DNA from: Paramicrosporidium saccamoebae
Lineage: Eukaryota > Rozellomycota
Length of the DNA: 64,000 bases
Assembly: GCA_002794465.1 (NCBI GenBank)
Contig: MTSL01000168.1
Coordinates: 24,001-88,000 of the forward strand
Direction of reading: 5' to 3'
Under the pieces are notes generated by a model. That model did not search any database. It had not been told where the DNA came from and worked only from the letters and a program-made list of their open reading frames with translations. The stretch's first letter is position 1. Every line of letters begins with the position of its first letter. The position numbers were made by a program, and so were the translations under genes. Positions 1 through 8,520 of this stretch are shown here, in pieces.

Positions 1-1
1 A

Positions 2-616
2 GTCCGGAAGACGCTGTTGGATCGATTCCACAGTCTGCCCAAGGCCACAACCCAATGTTTCCGGGAGGTGCGGGTGGTCTTTGCTAATCTGACTGGCTCA
101 GAGGACAGCTATCTGTCGGGTGCACGCAACATGGTGGAAGCTATGATGCGCAACGACTTTTATCTCGATGACCCATACTATGTGCTGTACATTGAGCCGG
201 ATTGCAGACCATTGAAGCGCTATTGGCTCGCCGCAATGGATGCCATGACGAGGCCGCCCACTGCTGATTTTTGGATTAAAGGCTCGTTGTACCGTGGTAC
301 CAGTCGAGGTGTCATTGAGAACGAGGTTTATGCGCGCCATCTCAACGGTAACGCAATATATCGGGTTGGCGATCCCGAATTCTTAAAGTTTCATTTTGAC
401 AAGGTGGTACCACATCCGGGATATAGAAGCGGCTATGACACGGATCGATACCAGTACTTTGCCGATCGGCGCGACGAGGTTTTAGGAGTTCGTCACAAGT
501 TTGTCTACAGTGATTTCATCCAGAACATGTGGCATTACGAATACAGCCGGGCTCAATTACTGGCCGCCTCGCCCTACACCTTTATCACCCATGGGGGCTC
601 TCCCAAACCGGAGTAA
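2..616 (+). CDS. Glycosyltransferase-like protein, 5' truncated by window edge
   Basis: The frame is open from the window edge, so the N-terminus lies outside. The visible 204 residues are the catalytic half of the family also seen at 2466, 3912 and 5344. Shared landmarks are a CFREVRVVFAN strand, YIEPDCRP followed by YWL (EPD is a plausible DxD-like metal or sugar-nucleotide site), WIKGS, HLNGNAIY, YDTDRYQYF, QNMWH and a terminal HGG. Protein relatives with the EPD-x-x-P and H-x-NGNA signatures occur in protists and algae as putative GT-A-fold transferases; that link is recalled family knowledge, not a search. It is closest to the 2466 gene. Activity and substrate are unknown. Confidence 0.7.
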   Translation, partial: VRKTLLDRFHSLPKATTQCFREVRVVFANLTGSEDSYLSGARNMVEAMMRNDFYLDDPYYVLYIEPDCRPLKRYWLAAMDAMTRPPTADFWIKGSLYRGTSRGVIENEVYARHLNGNAIYRVGDPEFLKFHFDKVVPHPGYRSGYDTDRYQYFADRRDEVLGVRHKFVYSDFIQNMWHYEYSRAQLLAASPYTFITHGGSPKPE

Positions 617-818
617 TAGAACATTGTGTAGTGCATGTAATGTGTACGACGTATAGGATACATTTGTGAGTTTCAATTACTTGTTACACTGTTTTTTAAT
701 GTAGTCTGGGCGATTGACAATGAAAGGCATTTTTGCCACTACCAAGCATACTGTCCCACCCGCCATCTACAATGTACGCAATTTACAATAACAACCCACC
801 CTATCGCCCATATGACGT

Positions 819-2227
819 CTATAGTCCAAGGAAGGAAAGCTGGGTCTCGAGCGGCATAATCTGCGCCATAAGCTTTTCAGTCTTGATGGCCAGCGCCAAA
901 AACAGTTCATCGTTGGAGGCAGTCGTCTCAGGAGCGGTAAATGCAGTGTTCTTGCGGCCAACTACCCCCAGGTTGTAGTCGATCAGCAATCGACATTGCG
1001 GGGGGGGTTGTGGGACGGTAGGGGCACAAGATCAGGGGAATTAAGATGTTTGAAAATGGTTTGTTGGGTGGCCGCATCATAGAGTCCCAGGGTCTTACGA
1101 GAATAGACCAGAAGGACGAGTGACCGACCCTCCTCATAATCGACGGGCCATTGGGTAATTACGGGGACTTGCATTTCGTCATCAGAGAGACGCCTGGGGA
1201 TGAGATGCCGACTGTTTTCATCCGAATTGACCCAATCCTGCATATTGTACGCCACCTCCAAGTCGGCAAACTGCAAACCATATTCACTCTTACTACCTTT
1301 CATTTGCACAGTTGGCGGCATCACCAACACTACTCGTCGTACTGAAAGCCGTGCCAACAGAGCAATCGTTTCAGCAAAGTCTTCGCGATTACAGGGCACC
1401 ACCTCGTTCAGTGCATCCCATTCTTTGTATCAGAAATGATATACATTTGGCGTCTTTTCAAAAATCTTGGTGTAACTCTCCGGATGATTCCGCAGAATGA
1501 TCATGTCGGAAATGTGCGACTCGTGAGAATCAGTGTAATTTGCCATCAGCGCCAAGTGACGGGCAATTGCAGGGGGCCCCGCGTGGGCGAGCATTGGCCA
1601 CAGATTAAAGGGGTATGAGTAGGCCTCGTCATAGCCCACCTGGGGGAAATGCACCTCGCCCAGGGCCAAAATGTCATAGTCCATGAATGTGCCCCCACCA
1701 ATCATCTCAAACGCCATCCATCGACGATAACAGATCAGCTCATAATATGGATCGTTGAAGGTGGGGTAACTGGAAAAGATTTCGGTTAGTCGAGTGAAAT
1801 TGGCGTGTTTCTCCATGTCCTTGAGGATGAGGATGCGCGGCTTGTAGCCATAAATGTGCCAACTGCGCAACCACAGGCGTGTGATCCGCTGGGTGTAGTC
1901 TTCCGCATAGCCCAAAGCCGGTTCGTAATATGTGTAAACAAAACTCATGTCCGGACCGGCCAATTGAGGCACCAATCTGGCTGTAGCAGGAGCCACAATC
2001 TCATTGACTGTCTTTTTAGGCGCTCTCCCCTTTACCAGCAGGGAAATTCGTACTGCCTCTGCCCTCTTCTTGGCTGCCAACGAAGCGGGGTCGAGGGGAG
2101 GCGGCTCCAGCTCTCTCTGTATGATTATAAAGCTGACATTGGGCAAACTTAGCAAGACTAGGAAGAATCCACAAAAGATCAGCCCTACCACTGCCCCTTT
2201 CTAACCGTACCCCTTATGGCCAGACAT
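819..2227 (-). pseudogene. Decayed type II membrane glycosyltransferase (DXD, GT32-like)
   Basis: One minus-strand reading frame runs from an ATG at 2227 through a hydrophobic N-terminal anchor (about residues 12-35) into a sugar-transferase-like domain with the motifs RRWMAFEMIGGG and MDYDIL (a DXD-type site), resembling glycosyltransferases with the DXD sugar-binding motif. The frame has two nonsense codons: TAG at 2201-2203 and TGA at 1430-1432. Coding-like sequence continues in the same frame after each. Near the 3' end a run of eight G on the plus strand (1000-1007) separates this frame from a further coding-like frame of about 55 codons ending with TAG at 819-821. TAG and TGA end other genes in this window, so recoding is unlikely. 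The 3' extension is inference. It lies head-to-head with the 2466 gene inside the glycosyltransferase array but belongs to a different family. Confidence 0.6.
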
Positions 2228-2465
2228 TTCTGGGTCAGTGTACACATTGCCAATTTCCATTTTTGGATACGAACCGTTTTCGCCTCCCTCGCCATTGCGT
2301 ATTTGCAGCGATAGCTTATAGCCTCACTTGCAGTGATTAAATATGCGACAATGATTGTCAATGCTGCAAAAGCCGAATTGCTAGTTTGTCAACAACTCGA
2401 CATTCATCAAAATCGTTTCGGACTTCCAAATTTGGAAAGTGGCTGTTTGAGACCGTCCGACTGGA

Positions 2466-3740
2466 ATGCTCTCATCGTACCGATGGGCTATTCGTACCCT
2501 GTTTGCCATCAGTCTGATAACTTGTGCCTTGCTCAGTCAGCGAGTCTTCCGGACCTTTAAATTAGAGTCAACTGTACTACGCTATGGAAGGGGTGCTGGT
2601 GCACCTAGAAGAAACCCCCAAAATGTAGAAATCCCACGAGACGCGATAAACGTCGAACCATTGAGGTCTGCTCCACCTGAACAGAAGGACGAGGCAAAGT
2701 TGGACATTCCAAAGACAATCACACAACTGTCTGTAGACGACTTACAGGCCACCAACAAATCTTTGGTAGACAATGTAACGACAGCCAACCAACTGTTGGT
2801 AGACGATGCAGAGACAACCAAACAGCCGTCTGTAGAACCACAAAACAGTGCGACGACAGACCAACCATCCGACGCGTCAAAGGGGGATATACTTATGGAT
2901 GGAAGACACGCCGTCCCACAGCGATTAAAGGACGTAGTAATCCCCTTTAATGCAGCTCAAGCGGAGCGCATGGTAGAACATTTCAAGACATGGCTTACCC
3001 ATCCGCCTTGTCCCGCCGAGCCCTTCCATGTTCCACCCACCACCGAGGGTTACGAGTTCTATGCCAACAATCCAGATGTCGGTCGGAACATTACACTGAC
3101 ATTGGCGCTTTCAGGCACGACTGACAAAAAAATCCGTAACTTCCTGCTGAGCAGATATCAGGAACTGCCGGCAGGTATCCGCAGCTGCTTTCGGGAGGCG
3201 CGGGTGGTGTTTGCCAACTTTACCGGCGACGACGATTCATATTTTAACGGTTCACGCAATATGGTGGAAGCTATGATGCTGAACAAGTTTGGTCTGAAGG
3301 ATCCCTTTTATGTACTGTACATTGAGCCGGACTGTCTCCCCGTCCGCAATTATTGGCTGTCCGCACTGGATGCCATGACACGGCCGCCAGCCGACACCTT
3401 CTGGATCAAAGGCAGTCTGTACCGTGGGGGCAGCATTGAGGTGCAACGCATGGAGCTGTATGCACGCCATCTTAACGGAAACGCCATCTACAATATTGGC
3501 GACAAGGACTTTTTGCAATTCCACTTTAGCAAGGTGGCCAAGCAAGTCAGCAACATTGGCTATGACACGGATCGGTATCAGTACTTTATCAACCACCCCT
3601 ACGAGGTGTTACCATTGCAGCATCGCTTCCAGTACTCGGATGTGGTGCAGAACATGTGGCATTTTGACTTTAGCAAACGCCTTTTGGCGGTAAAATCGCC
3701 TTTGACGTATATTGTGCACGGCGGCTTCCCCCGTGAATAA
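2466..3740 (+). CDS. Type II membrane glycosyltransferase-like protein (EPD/HINGN family)
   Basis: 424 residues. The ATG at 2466 is followed by an N-terminal transmembrane anchor (about residues 8-26). Then comes a low-complexity Asp/Thr-rich stem of roughly 110 residues with loosely repeated LLVDD/SVDD units, and then the catalytic region. In that region I see CFREARVVFAN, YIEPDCLPVRNYWL, FWIKGSLYRG, ARHLNGNAIYN, YDTDRYQYF, YSDVVQNMWH and a terminal VHGG. This architecture (anchor, stem, lumenal catalytic domain) is typical of Golgi glycosyltransferases. EPD is the probable metal-binding acidic motif. The stem is much longer than in the 3912 and 5344 paralogues. The acceptor and donor sugars cannot be told from sequence. 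Confidence 0.75.
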   Translation: MLSSYRWAIRTLFAISLITCALLSQRVFRTFKLESTVLRYGRGAGAPRRNPQNVEIPRDAINVEPLRSAPPEQKDEAKLDIPKTITQLSVDDLQATNKSLVDNVTTANQLLVDDAETTKQPSVEPQNSATTDQPSDASKGDILMDGRHAVPQRLKDVVIPFNAAQAERMVEHFKTWLTHPPCPAEPFHVPPTTEGYEFYANNPDVGRNITLTLALSGTTDKKIRNFLLSRYQELPAGIRSCFREARVVFANFTGDDDSYFNGSRNMVEAMMLNKFGLKDPFYVLYIEPDCLPVRNYWLSALDAMTRPPADTFWIKGSLYRGGSIEVQRMELYARHLNGNAIYNIGDKDFLQFHFSKVAKQVSNIGYDTDRYQYFINHPYEVLPLQHRFQYSDVVQNMWHFDFSKRLLAVKSPLTYIVHGGFPRE

Positions 3741-3911
3741 AAGTCGCTATAGAGAAATTGTCCATGGACAATACGCGGTCAACAGGCCTTTGTTCTAATA
3801 ATCTTTAATGGGTCGTCATGGCTACACAAGCATAATATACACAACATGCATAAAATCTACAATATACAATATACACAACGCACACATAGTCGGCTTGTTT
3901 CCAACCCGATC

Positions 3912-4973
3912 ATGTACGGAAGAATCACACGCTATGTACTGTTCGGTCTCTGCATATGGATGGGCTACAAGATCTCCATCTTTGTCCAGTTGGTGCGTCA
4001 CAATTACGGCAGCCCCCAGGCCGTGTCTACAGCCAAACTTGTGACATTGTTAAAGACTTTGACGCTAACAGAGACGGCCACTGTCACTGTTCCCTCCTAC
4101 ATCACCTCCACTGCATACTCCACGGTTACCTTGGCCTCCCCAGGAAATGGCCATAATCACGGTCTGTCGCACATTGTCATTCCGGTAGCATTCAAGCCCA
4201 GTCAGTTGATCAAGTTGGAGCGCAGTCTCAAATGGTGGGACGTTCATCCGCCCTGCTTAGATGGCAGTTGGCCCAATCGGCCCGGCGAAACCAACACAAC
4301 ATTGACATTCCTCTGCTATGGACGACTGACTGCCGGCCAACGTACCAAACTGCAGGATTTGTATTGGTCGCTCAACTGGCAGGTCCGTCGCTGTTTCCAG
4401 GAAATGGAGATTCGCAGTGCCGATCTCGATGACGCCTCCGATAACCATAATAAGGGATCACGAGCCATGTTCGAATCAATCACTAGCGGCAATATTGGTC
4501 TGAAGAGCCCGCGATATGTATTCTGGATGGAGCCTGATGCCGTCCCCATCCGACCCGATTGGCTGAATGCCTTGGATCGTACGTGTCGCACTGATGAAAA
4601 GTTTTGGGTCAAGGGAAGTACACTGCGTCATGATCTAAACCGACAGGTGCTTGTCCAAAGATACGGCCAGTCATTCCTTTACCATATTAATGGAAACGCC
4701 ATCTATAACATGGCTGCTGACGAATATCCGGCCTTTTATTACAACACCCTCCTCCCTTATTTGGATACCATAGGGAAGCGTCATTCCCACTTTGATACCT
4801 CACTGGCCATCTATCTCCAAGATATTGAGAATGTAGACCATTGGCGGCACATTGGCCATCATTTCCAGTACACTGAGCTAATCCAGAACCGCTGGGGAGA
4901 AAACTATTCAGTCCATGAACGAGCCATCAAATACCCCAACACTTATATTATCCATGGCGGAGTGCCGCAGTGA
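3912..4973 (+). CDS. Type II membrane glycosyltransferase-like protein (EPD/HINGN family)
   Basis: 353 residues from the ATG at 3912, chosen because a transmembrane anchor follows directly (about residues 5-25). An in-frame ATG at 3846 would add 22 polar residues. A Thr/Ser-rich stem is followed by the catalytic part with CFQEMEIRSADL, FWMEPDAVPIRPDWL, FWVKGS, YHINGNAIYN, HFDTSLAIYL, YTELIQNRWG and a terminal IIHGG. It is a diverged paralogue of the flanking genes. It ends in TGA, showing that UGA is a normal stop here. It lies 171 bp after the 2466 gene in the same direction. Confidence 0.73.
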   Translation: MYGRITRYVLFGLCIWMGYKISIFVQLVRHNYGSPQAVSTAKLVTLLKTLTLTETATVTVPSYITSTAYSTVTLASPGNGHNHGLSHIVIPVAFKPSQLIKLERSLKWWDVHPPCLDGSWPNRPGETNTTLTFLCYGRLTAGQRTKLQDLYWSLNWQVRRCFQEMEIRSADLDDASDNHNKGSRAMFESITSGNIGLKSPRYVFWMEPDAVPIRPDWLNALDRTCRTDEKFWVKGSTLRHDLNRQVLVQRYGQSFLYHINGNAIYNMAADEYPAFYYNTLLPYLDTIGKRHSHFDTSLAIYLQDIENVDHWRHIGHHFQYTELIQNRWGENYSVHERAIKYPNTYIIHGGVPQ

Positions 4974-5343
4974 CGTCTTGTGGTGGCATGTGACGGCGTG
5001 GAACGTCACATAATGCCGTGGAATCAGGCAGGATGAGCTACAGTCACACGCTAAAATATAGTAATCATGATATATTGACAACATTCTACGCTTGCAATTA
5101 ATGACAGCAACTTTTGATTCACGACCCACGGCCATTCCCAACACATCCACATCACATTACACACCATCAACACGCTCCCAACACACCACCCACGTCAAAC
5201 ATCACAGAGGTCCAGTCATAGACGTCACTTTACGCAATATGTCCATCTTTAGATGAATACCCCGATATATTGCGATTGGTCCTTAGTAACGGTTGTCAAG
5301 GTGTGTTGCTTATATCAAAAACCGGCCCCCCTCTACTCCCAGC

Positions 5344-6426
5344 ATGTTAGATCCCCGTCTACGTGCCCTCCTGGTCCTGTCTCTTCTCGGCAATGTCGTG
5401 CTGGTCGTCTTTTACTACACCTTCTCCGTTCCCGCCCTCCATGCCGTTCAAAAGGGTCTGAACTGTTGGGATCTTGAGGCGCAAAAGGCCGACTATTACC
5501 TCGACGTCAACATGATGTCGCTCCCCATGTATCGTCCCCAATCCAGCGAACTAAACGTCAAACGTGCTCGATTGACCAACTTGGTCATGCCGTTCCATGC
5601 CCGACAGGAACCAGCCGTGATGCGGAATTTGGAGCTGTGGAAGCACTTTCCGCCATGCTATCTGGCCGAGGAGCCTGGAACCCATCCCAACCAAGATTAC
5701 ATGGACTCGTTCTTTGCTCGGGATGAACATCCTGCCGGACGGCTCGGGCGCAATGTCACCTTAACCTTCTTCGTCTCCTCTGAGGCTGACCCCGAGTTGG
5801 AAATGCGTGTGCTGGGCGCCTTCAATGCGCTGCCCATCCGGATTCAGAAATGTTTCAGCAGTGCCAATGTTCGTTTTAGTCGGCTCTCCAACGAGGACGA
5901 CAAGTATCTGACTGGCAGCAGGAAAATGTTCGAGTACATGTTGAATGGATGGCTTGGCCTGCTCGAGCCCTATTATGCCCTGTATATGGAGCCTGACTGT
6001 CTGCCTGTCCGTCCTAACTGGCTCATGATACTCGATTCACAGACCCGTTGGCCCAACAGTCCGTTCTGGATCAAGGGAAGTATTTTCCGCGGCGATGCCC
6101 ATGCAATCACCAATCGAATTGTCTACAACCTGTTCCACATTAATGGAAACGCACTCTACAATCTAGGCGATCCGTCCTTCCGTCACTTTTACTTTGACAT
6201 GTTGCGTCCCTACATTACAAAATACTACACAGAGGGCGCCTATGATACGGACGTGTTCAAATTCCTGCTGGATCTCGGAAATTACAATTACGCGCGGCAG
6301 ACGGCACACATGTTCCAATTCACCGACGCAATTCAGAACCATTGGCATTCGAATTATTCGATTGGCGAGCTGAAGGCCATGAGTGAGACGGTCGTGTTAG
6401 TTCATGGTGGTACTCCGAATCCGTAA
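5344..6426 (+). CDS. Type II membrane glycosyltransferase-like protein (EPD/HINGN family)
   Basis: 360 residues from the ATG at 5344; the frame is open a little further upstream but only to a non-ATG codon. The N-terminus has a clear anchor (about residues 6-29), then a lumenal domain with RNVTLTFFVSS, CFSSANVRFSRL, YMEPDCLPVRPNWL, FWIKGSIFRG, FHINGNALYN, YDTDVFKFL, FTDAIQNHWH and a terminal VHGG. It is the fourth member of the tandem array. The 370 bp upstream region is A/T- and CAC-rich and holds no other gene I can support. A four-copy tandem repeat follows the stop codon. Confidence 0.75.
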   Translation: MLDPRLRALLVLSLLGNVVLVVFYYTFSVPALHAVQKGLNCWDLEAQKADYYLDVNMMSLPMYRPQSSELNVKRARLTNLVMPFHARQEPAVMRNLELWKHFPPCYLAEEPGTHPNQDYMDSFFARDEHPAGRLGRNVTLTFFVSSEADPELEMRVLGAFNALPIRIQKCFSSANVRFSRLSNEDDKYLTGSRKMFEYMLNGWLGLLEPYYALYMEPDCLPVRPNWLMILDSQTRWPNSPFWIKGSIFRGDAHAITNRIVYNLFHINGNALYNLGDPSFRHFYFDMLRPYITKYYTEGAYDTDVFKFLLDLGNYNYARQTAHMFQFTDAIQNHWHSNYSIGELKAMSETVVLVHGGTPNP

Positions 6427-6440
6427 CTTACTGGTACAAT

Positions 6441-6645
6441 GTATAGCCTGGATGTCTAGCGTTCAATTATTATAAAGAATCCACCTATCAGAGCACTGTC
6501 TAGTGTTCAATTACCATAAAGGATCCACATGTCAGAATGTGTAGCCTGGATGTCTAATGTTTAATTATTATAAAGAATCCACACATCAGAATGTGTGGCC
6601 GGGATGTCTAGTGCCTAATTATTATAAAAAATTCACCTATCAGAA
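6441..6645. repeat. Four imperfect tandem repeats of about 52 bp
   Basis: Four copies of a unit with the pattern AGCCTGGATGTCTAG, then AATTATTATAAAGAATCCAC, then TATCAGA fill the space between the last glycosyltransferase gene and the HROB-like gene. The second copy is shortened. It is A/T-rich and sits where the convergent 3' ends of the two genes meet, so a role in transcript ends is possible but not shown. Confidence 0.8.
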
Positions 6646-6663
6646 ATATGCAGCGCCCGATAA

Positions 6664-7566
6664 TCAGACATGATGCACATTGGAATAGATTTTGACCAGG
6701 TTGTTTGGGGTAATAATCAAATGTCGATCGGTCTGTTCGTTTAAACAGAATATGGTCACATCCTGCACCAGCAGAGCAAGTCCAAAATGAATCCTAATCT
6801 TGTGCGTGGATAGCACTTTTTCATGGATCGTGGCAGAAATAGCCCCGCTCTCATCCAACAAAGTGACACCCAGATCGCGGGCATTGACAGATACTTCGCG
6901 CACCATCATCAACATTAACGGACATTTTGTACCCGATGCCAAAGTCTTTACGATAGAAATGCTGGTCAATTGGGATAGATTGACACCTTTGGTGTTACTA
7001 ATTATCGAATGTGCATTCCGAGTCCAATCCGAGACTGCAAAGTTTTCTGGAAAGAATGGGTATGGAAGGAATTGGAGCAGATTGTCATTAAAATCTGGTA
7101 TGCGCAAAGGTACGCTTGTGGCAATCGGTCCAGAAACTGGCCTAGGAATTGATTCAGGCATTACTCTGGGTGTTGATTCAGGCATTACTCTGGATGTTGA
7201 TTCAGGCATTAGTCTGGGGGTTGATTCAAGCATTATTCTGGGTATTGATTCAGGCATTACTCTGGGCGTTGACTCGAGAATCAATCTGGAATCCAGTTCA
7301 GGAATCGGTTCGGAAATCAAGCCAATAGTTGGCCCTTCAAATGCTCCCACAGTCGGTTTCACTGGCATTTGCACATCATCTTGCATAAAGTCAATTTCAC
7401 TAGACAATGGAGTGACGCTTTTCTGCACATTCTGTAGAGCTGGCATAGCCGACGCGGCTTGAATGGTATGCGCCGTTTGTGCAGTGGGTGGCATGCAATC
7501 AATTTCGTCCAACAGTGCCAGAATGGCTTCCTCGTCGTCGCTGCTCTCCATTCTTGTACGCTTCAT
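6664..7566 (-). CDS. HROB-like OB-fold protein (MCM8-MCM9 cofactor family)
   Basis: 300 residues from the first ATG at 7566; the open frame continues 18 codons upstream but only to a TTG. The N-terminus is acidic (SSDDEEAILALLDEIDC). Residues about 92-144 are a degenerate tandem repeat of an 8-residue unit (PEST-P-RVM or PESIPRIM). The C-terminal 85 residues (LMLMMVREVSVNARDLGVTL, GAISATIHEKVL, LVQDVTIF, LIITPNNLVKIY) match the pattern of the HROB/C17orf53 OB-fold, which in animals binds ssDNA and activates the MCM8-MCM9 helicase in recombination. This assignment rests on pattern recognition of the OB-fold only. A 5' exon is possible. Confidence 0.55.
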   Translation of the reverse strand: MKRTRMESSDDEEAILALLDEIDCMPPTAQTAHTIQAASAMPALQNVQKSVTPLSSEIDFMQDDVQMPVKPTVGAFEGPTIGLISEPIPELDSRLILESTPRVMPESIPRIMLESTPRLMPESTSRVMPESTPRVMPESIPRPVSGPIATSVPLRIPDFNDNLLQFLPYPFFPENFAVSDWTRNAHSIISNTKGVNLSQLTSISIVKTLASGTKCPLMLMMVREVSVNARDLGVTLLDESGAISATIHEKVLSTHKIRIHFGLALLVQDVTIFCLNEQTDRHLIITPNNLVKIYSNVHHV

Positions 7567-7730
7567 TGGCGTTGCCGGTGTTGCTATCTTTGCGCTAGTT
7601 TTGTTCTTAAGTGCATCCAAAGTTGCCTAGACCTTATTGAATCCACCAACAAAGTTACCCGTAGCATTGTGCATTTACAGCCAATCAGGGGCTGTCATGG
7701 CCGGGCTCCGACGCTTTTCGTGAGAGGAGC

Positions 7731-8257
7731 ATGTCGGGCGTAGACCATGCCCGAGACCCTTGGTATCTATTGTTGCTTTGTGTATCCTAACAGCGCTAGT
7801 CCGTGGCGTATTTTGGAAGATTGTGGAACAGCCTTTGCCATGGGTTCTATTGGAGGCTCTCTATGGCACAGTTTGAAGGGGTTCAAAAACTCTCCTCGAG
7901 TACCACCAGCCTCATGTAACTTTTGTATAGGGAGAACGTATGATTGGCAGTATATTAGCAGTGAAGCAGCGTGCTCCTGTGCTTGGCGGTAACTTTGCCA
8001 TCTGGGGTGCAACATTCAGTTCCTTTGACTGCGCGTTGATCGCCCTTCGGCAGCGCGAAGATCCTTGGAACTCTATCATTTCCGGCGCGTTGACCGGTGG
8101 AGTGTTGGCGGCGCGCGGCGGGCCCGGTGCTGCGGGACGCAGTGCCATTGTCGGTGGTATCTTATTGGCGCTCATCGAGGGCATGGGAATTGCTATTAAT
8201 CGACTGTTCGCTGAAGAGTACCGACCTGCTAATCGACTTTCCCCCGTTCAACAATAA
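7731..8257 (+). CDS. TIM17: TIM17, inner-membrane protein translocase subunit
   Basis: Three exons: 7731-7762, 7794-7899, 7931-8257. The two introns are each 31 nt (7763-7793 with GTATCT...ACAG; 7900-7930 with GTACCA...ATAG). The joined frame gives 154 residues beginning [20 protein letters not shown], which aligns with the conserved TIM17 start. Further conserved blocks are [53 protein letters not shown] and [17 protein letters not shown]17 forms the core of the TIM23 presequence translocase with four membrane helices. Without splicing, the ARDPC motif and the FKNSP-to-RAPVLGG connection are lost, which supports both introns. The start ATG at 7731 is the one that puts ARDPC in frame. Confidence 0.93.
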
Positions 8258-8448
8258 ATTGTCTAGACATTTGGTGTATTATGAAACTGTGAGCATATGG
8301 GACTTGCCTTGTGAATATATGGGATATGCTATTGTGAGTATTTGGGGCTCGCTATCGATTGACTGTTCGCTATAGTACCGATCTGAAAGTTGACTTTTTC
8401 TTGTTCAACAACAAATAGTCTAGACATTTAATGTATTATGAAACTGTG
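8202..8448. repeat. Direct duplication of the TIM17 3' end
   Basis: 8202-8291 (last codons of TIM17 plus its 3' flank) is repeated imperfectly at about 8361-8448. Shared landmarks are GACTGTTCGCT, AGTACCGA, GTTCAACAA, GTCTAGACATTT and GTATTATGAAACTGTG. The second copy lies just upstream of NOP9, so the NOP9 leader probably derives from the TIM17 tail. Between the copies is a short internal repeat (GTGAGCATATGGG, GTGAATATATGGG, GTGAGTATTTGGG). Confidence 0.8.
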
Positions 8449-8520
8449 TATTTTAGCTGCCATGGCTGATATAGAAGGACTTTATGTAAAGACGTTTCCA
8501 CATTGGGACGCCAGGGTGGG

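Noticed and set aside
733-978. 81-codon plus-strand frame antisense to the glycosyltransferase pseudogene tail
   Set aside because: It mirrors the coding-like minus-strand frame 819-1000 and has no independent features.
1430-1432. UGA recoding (Trp or selenocysteine) in the inverted glycosyltransferase
   Set aside because: UGA ends other genes here (for example at 4971-4973), a second nonsense codon is present in the same gene, and no SECIS-like structure was evident.
7140-7290. Possible CRISPR-like array
   Set aside because: The regular spacing is an in-frame octapeptide repeat inside the HROB-like gene; no spacers, and the genome is eukaryotic.
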